From Methanobacteriota archaeon (GTDB taxonomy: Archaea; Thermoplasmatota; Poseidoniia; Poseidoniales; Poseidoniaceae): a DNA stretch of 7,709 nucleotides. The stretch spans positions 1-7,709 of the forward strand of contig PCBQ01000064.1 in the NCBI GenBank assembly GCA_002731395.1, in the 5' to 3' direction. A model generated the notes under the pieces. The model was not told the origin of the DNA and did not search any database. It saw nothing but the letters and a program-made list of their open reading frames with translations. This document shows positions 6,913 through 7,709 of this stretch, piece by piece. The translations under genes and the position numbers were made by a program. The first letter of the stretch is position 1, and each line of letters opens with the position of its first letter.

Positions 6913-7011
6913 CGGCCGGACGGTTCGGAGAGGACGAAGTTCGGTTTCATCGGACGCATTTCGACACAGGTCTTGAAGGGAAGGAACGCTCTCGACACAT
7001 CAGAGCCGACC
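6913..7011. other. Intergenic gap, priL to DUF373 gene
   Basis: This 99-base spacer has no convincing terminator, TATA box or Shine-Dalgarno sequence. Its left end, overlapping the priL stop, carries three GACGG units at 6904, 6911 and 6919, and GTTCGG occurs twice. A purine-rich GAAGGGAAGG at 6975-6984 is too far from the ATG at 7012 to be a normal ribosome binding site. Same-strand orientation allows readthrough from priL. Confidence 0.4.
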
Positions 7012-7709
7012 ATGGACCGCATCCTCGTGTTGACCGTTGACCGTGACGACGACCTTGGAAACAAGACGTCCATCCGCGGCCCCGTGGTCAACCGAAGGAA
7101 CGTGCTGACGGCAGCCCTCAAACTCGGCATGGCCGACCCGGAAGAAAGTGACACCAACGCCATCTTGGGCGCCTTGGCGCAGTATGACCGTCTCCTCGAA
7201 TCCAAAGGTGCAGAGGACGAGGTCGAAGTCGCGGTCTTGACGGGAGACGAAAAGGTGGGACAACGCTCTGACCGTGCGATTTCCGCACAACTTGACGAAG
7301 TGGTGAACGCCTTCCAACCTGACCGGTGCATCGTCGTGACCGATGGCGCCGAAGACGAGGCCGTGCTGCCTTTGATTCAGTCGAGGGTCAAGATTGAGCA
7401 CATCGAGAAGATCATCGTCAAGCAATCCAAGGGCATCGAAGGCACCTACTACTACATCGTGAAGGCGCTTGAGGACCCAAAGTGGCGCTCTCGCTTCATG
7501 ATTCCCGCCGGCCTTATCCTGGCCATCCTCGGCCTTGGCGTGATGCTTCCAGATGCCATCGGCAGCGTGGTGCTTGGCGGACTACCGCTGCTCACCGGGT
7601 TGTACATCTTCGCCAAGGGTGCTGGGATTGACGACAACGTGAACCGCGTGATGCAGGAGATGCGTGAGAACGCCGATGCCGCGATGTTCACCTCGCTGCT
7701 TTGGACGGC
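7012..7709 (+). CDS. DUF373 family membrane protein, 5' part (runs off right edge)
   Basis: The frame from ATG 7012 is open to the window end (232 codons plus 2 bases). It matches the archaeal DUF373 family (COG2237), whose function is unknown. Landmarks are VDRDDDLG at 9-16, ADPEESDTNA at 41-50, LTGDEKVGQRSD in the 80s, TDGAEDEAVLPLIQSR at 110-125 and VKQSKGIEGTYYY at 136-148. This soluble part looks like alternating beta strands and helices with many conserved acidic residues, suggesting a nucleotide- or metal-binding fold; that is inference. After the DPKWRSR stretch come two hydrophobic segments, about 163-181 and 184-204, starting the membrane part. The family normally continues with further membrane segments, so the C-terminal portion is missing only because the window ends. 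The start is supported by the family motif beginning within nine residues of it. Confidence 0.9.
   Translation, partial: MDRILVLTVDRDDDLGNKTSIRGPVVNRRNVLTAALKLGMADPEESDTNAILGALAQYDRLLESKGAEDEVEVAVLTGDEKVGQRSDRAISAQLDEVVNAFQPDRCIVVTDGAEDEAVLPLIQSRVKIEHIEKIIVKQSKGIEGTYYYIVKALEDPKWRSRFMIPAGLILAILGLGVMLPDAIGSVVLGGLPLLTGLYIFAKGAGIDDNVNRVMQEMRENADAAMFTSLLWT

Noticed and set aside
6904..6928. GACGG triplicate as a possible tandem repeat or binding site
   Set aside because: The units are only 5 bases, spaced unevenly (7 and 8 bases) and GC-rich; this is easily explained by chance and the overlapping end of priL.
6783..7331. Short open frames on both strands over the end of priL and the DUF373 start
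   Set aside because: They overlap the Fe-S domain of PriL or the conserved DUF373 motifs in other frames and have no features of their own.
1..7709. Defence system, CRISPR array, mobile element, tRNA or rRNA
   Set aside because: No direct-repeat arrays, transposase or integrase motifs, or tRNA-like cloverleaf with a CCA-type end were seen; the content is core chromosomal genes.

Overview
The window looks like a stretch of euryarchaeal chromosome, GC-rich (roughly 60% by eye, not computed) and tightly packed. The diagnostic genes are the large subunit of the archaeal D-family DNA polymerase (polC/DP2) and the large, Fe-S subunit of archaeal primase (priL). They are joined by an archaeal-type MptE pterin pyrophosphokinase and a DUF373 membrane protein. 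Together these exclude bacteria and Crenarchaeota. My best guess is a planktonic Thermoplasmata-related lineage such as Marine Group II/III (Poseidoniales-like). That placement rests on general resemblance and not on a search.

Layout. (1) Bases 1-101, minus strand: the first 33 codons of a lipoprotein gene that runs off the left edge. (2) 102-198: a short AT-rich divergent promoter region. (3) 199-4251, plus: polC, about 1350 aa, complete, without an intein. It carries a helical insert, two zinc-ribbon modules with unusually long loops, and a C-terminal PCNA-binding motif. (4) 4252-4887, minus: an unrecognised protein with two membrane segments, whose stop codon directly abuts the polC stop. 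(5) 4894-5637 (possibly to 5706), minus: mptE, 6 bp upstream of gene 4 and probably co-transcribed with it. (6) 5689-6912, plus: priL, divergent from mptE. (7) 7012 to the right edge, plus: a DUF373-family membrane protein, truncated by the window.

Functionally the window combines replication genes (polymerase D catalytic subunit and primase regulatory/Fe-S subunit) with one cofactor-biosynthesis gene and cell-envelope genes. The partner subunits (DP1, PriS) are not here. I see no rRNA, tRNA, CRISPR array, insertion sequence or integrase. This is mostly an ordinary core-genome region. The points most worth a second look are the matching expansions of both zinc ribbons in DP2, the zero-gap convergent stop pair, and the perfect inverted repeat between mptE and priL.
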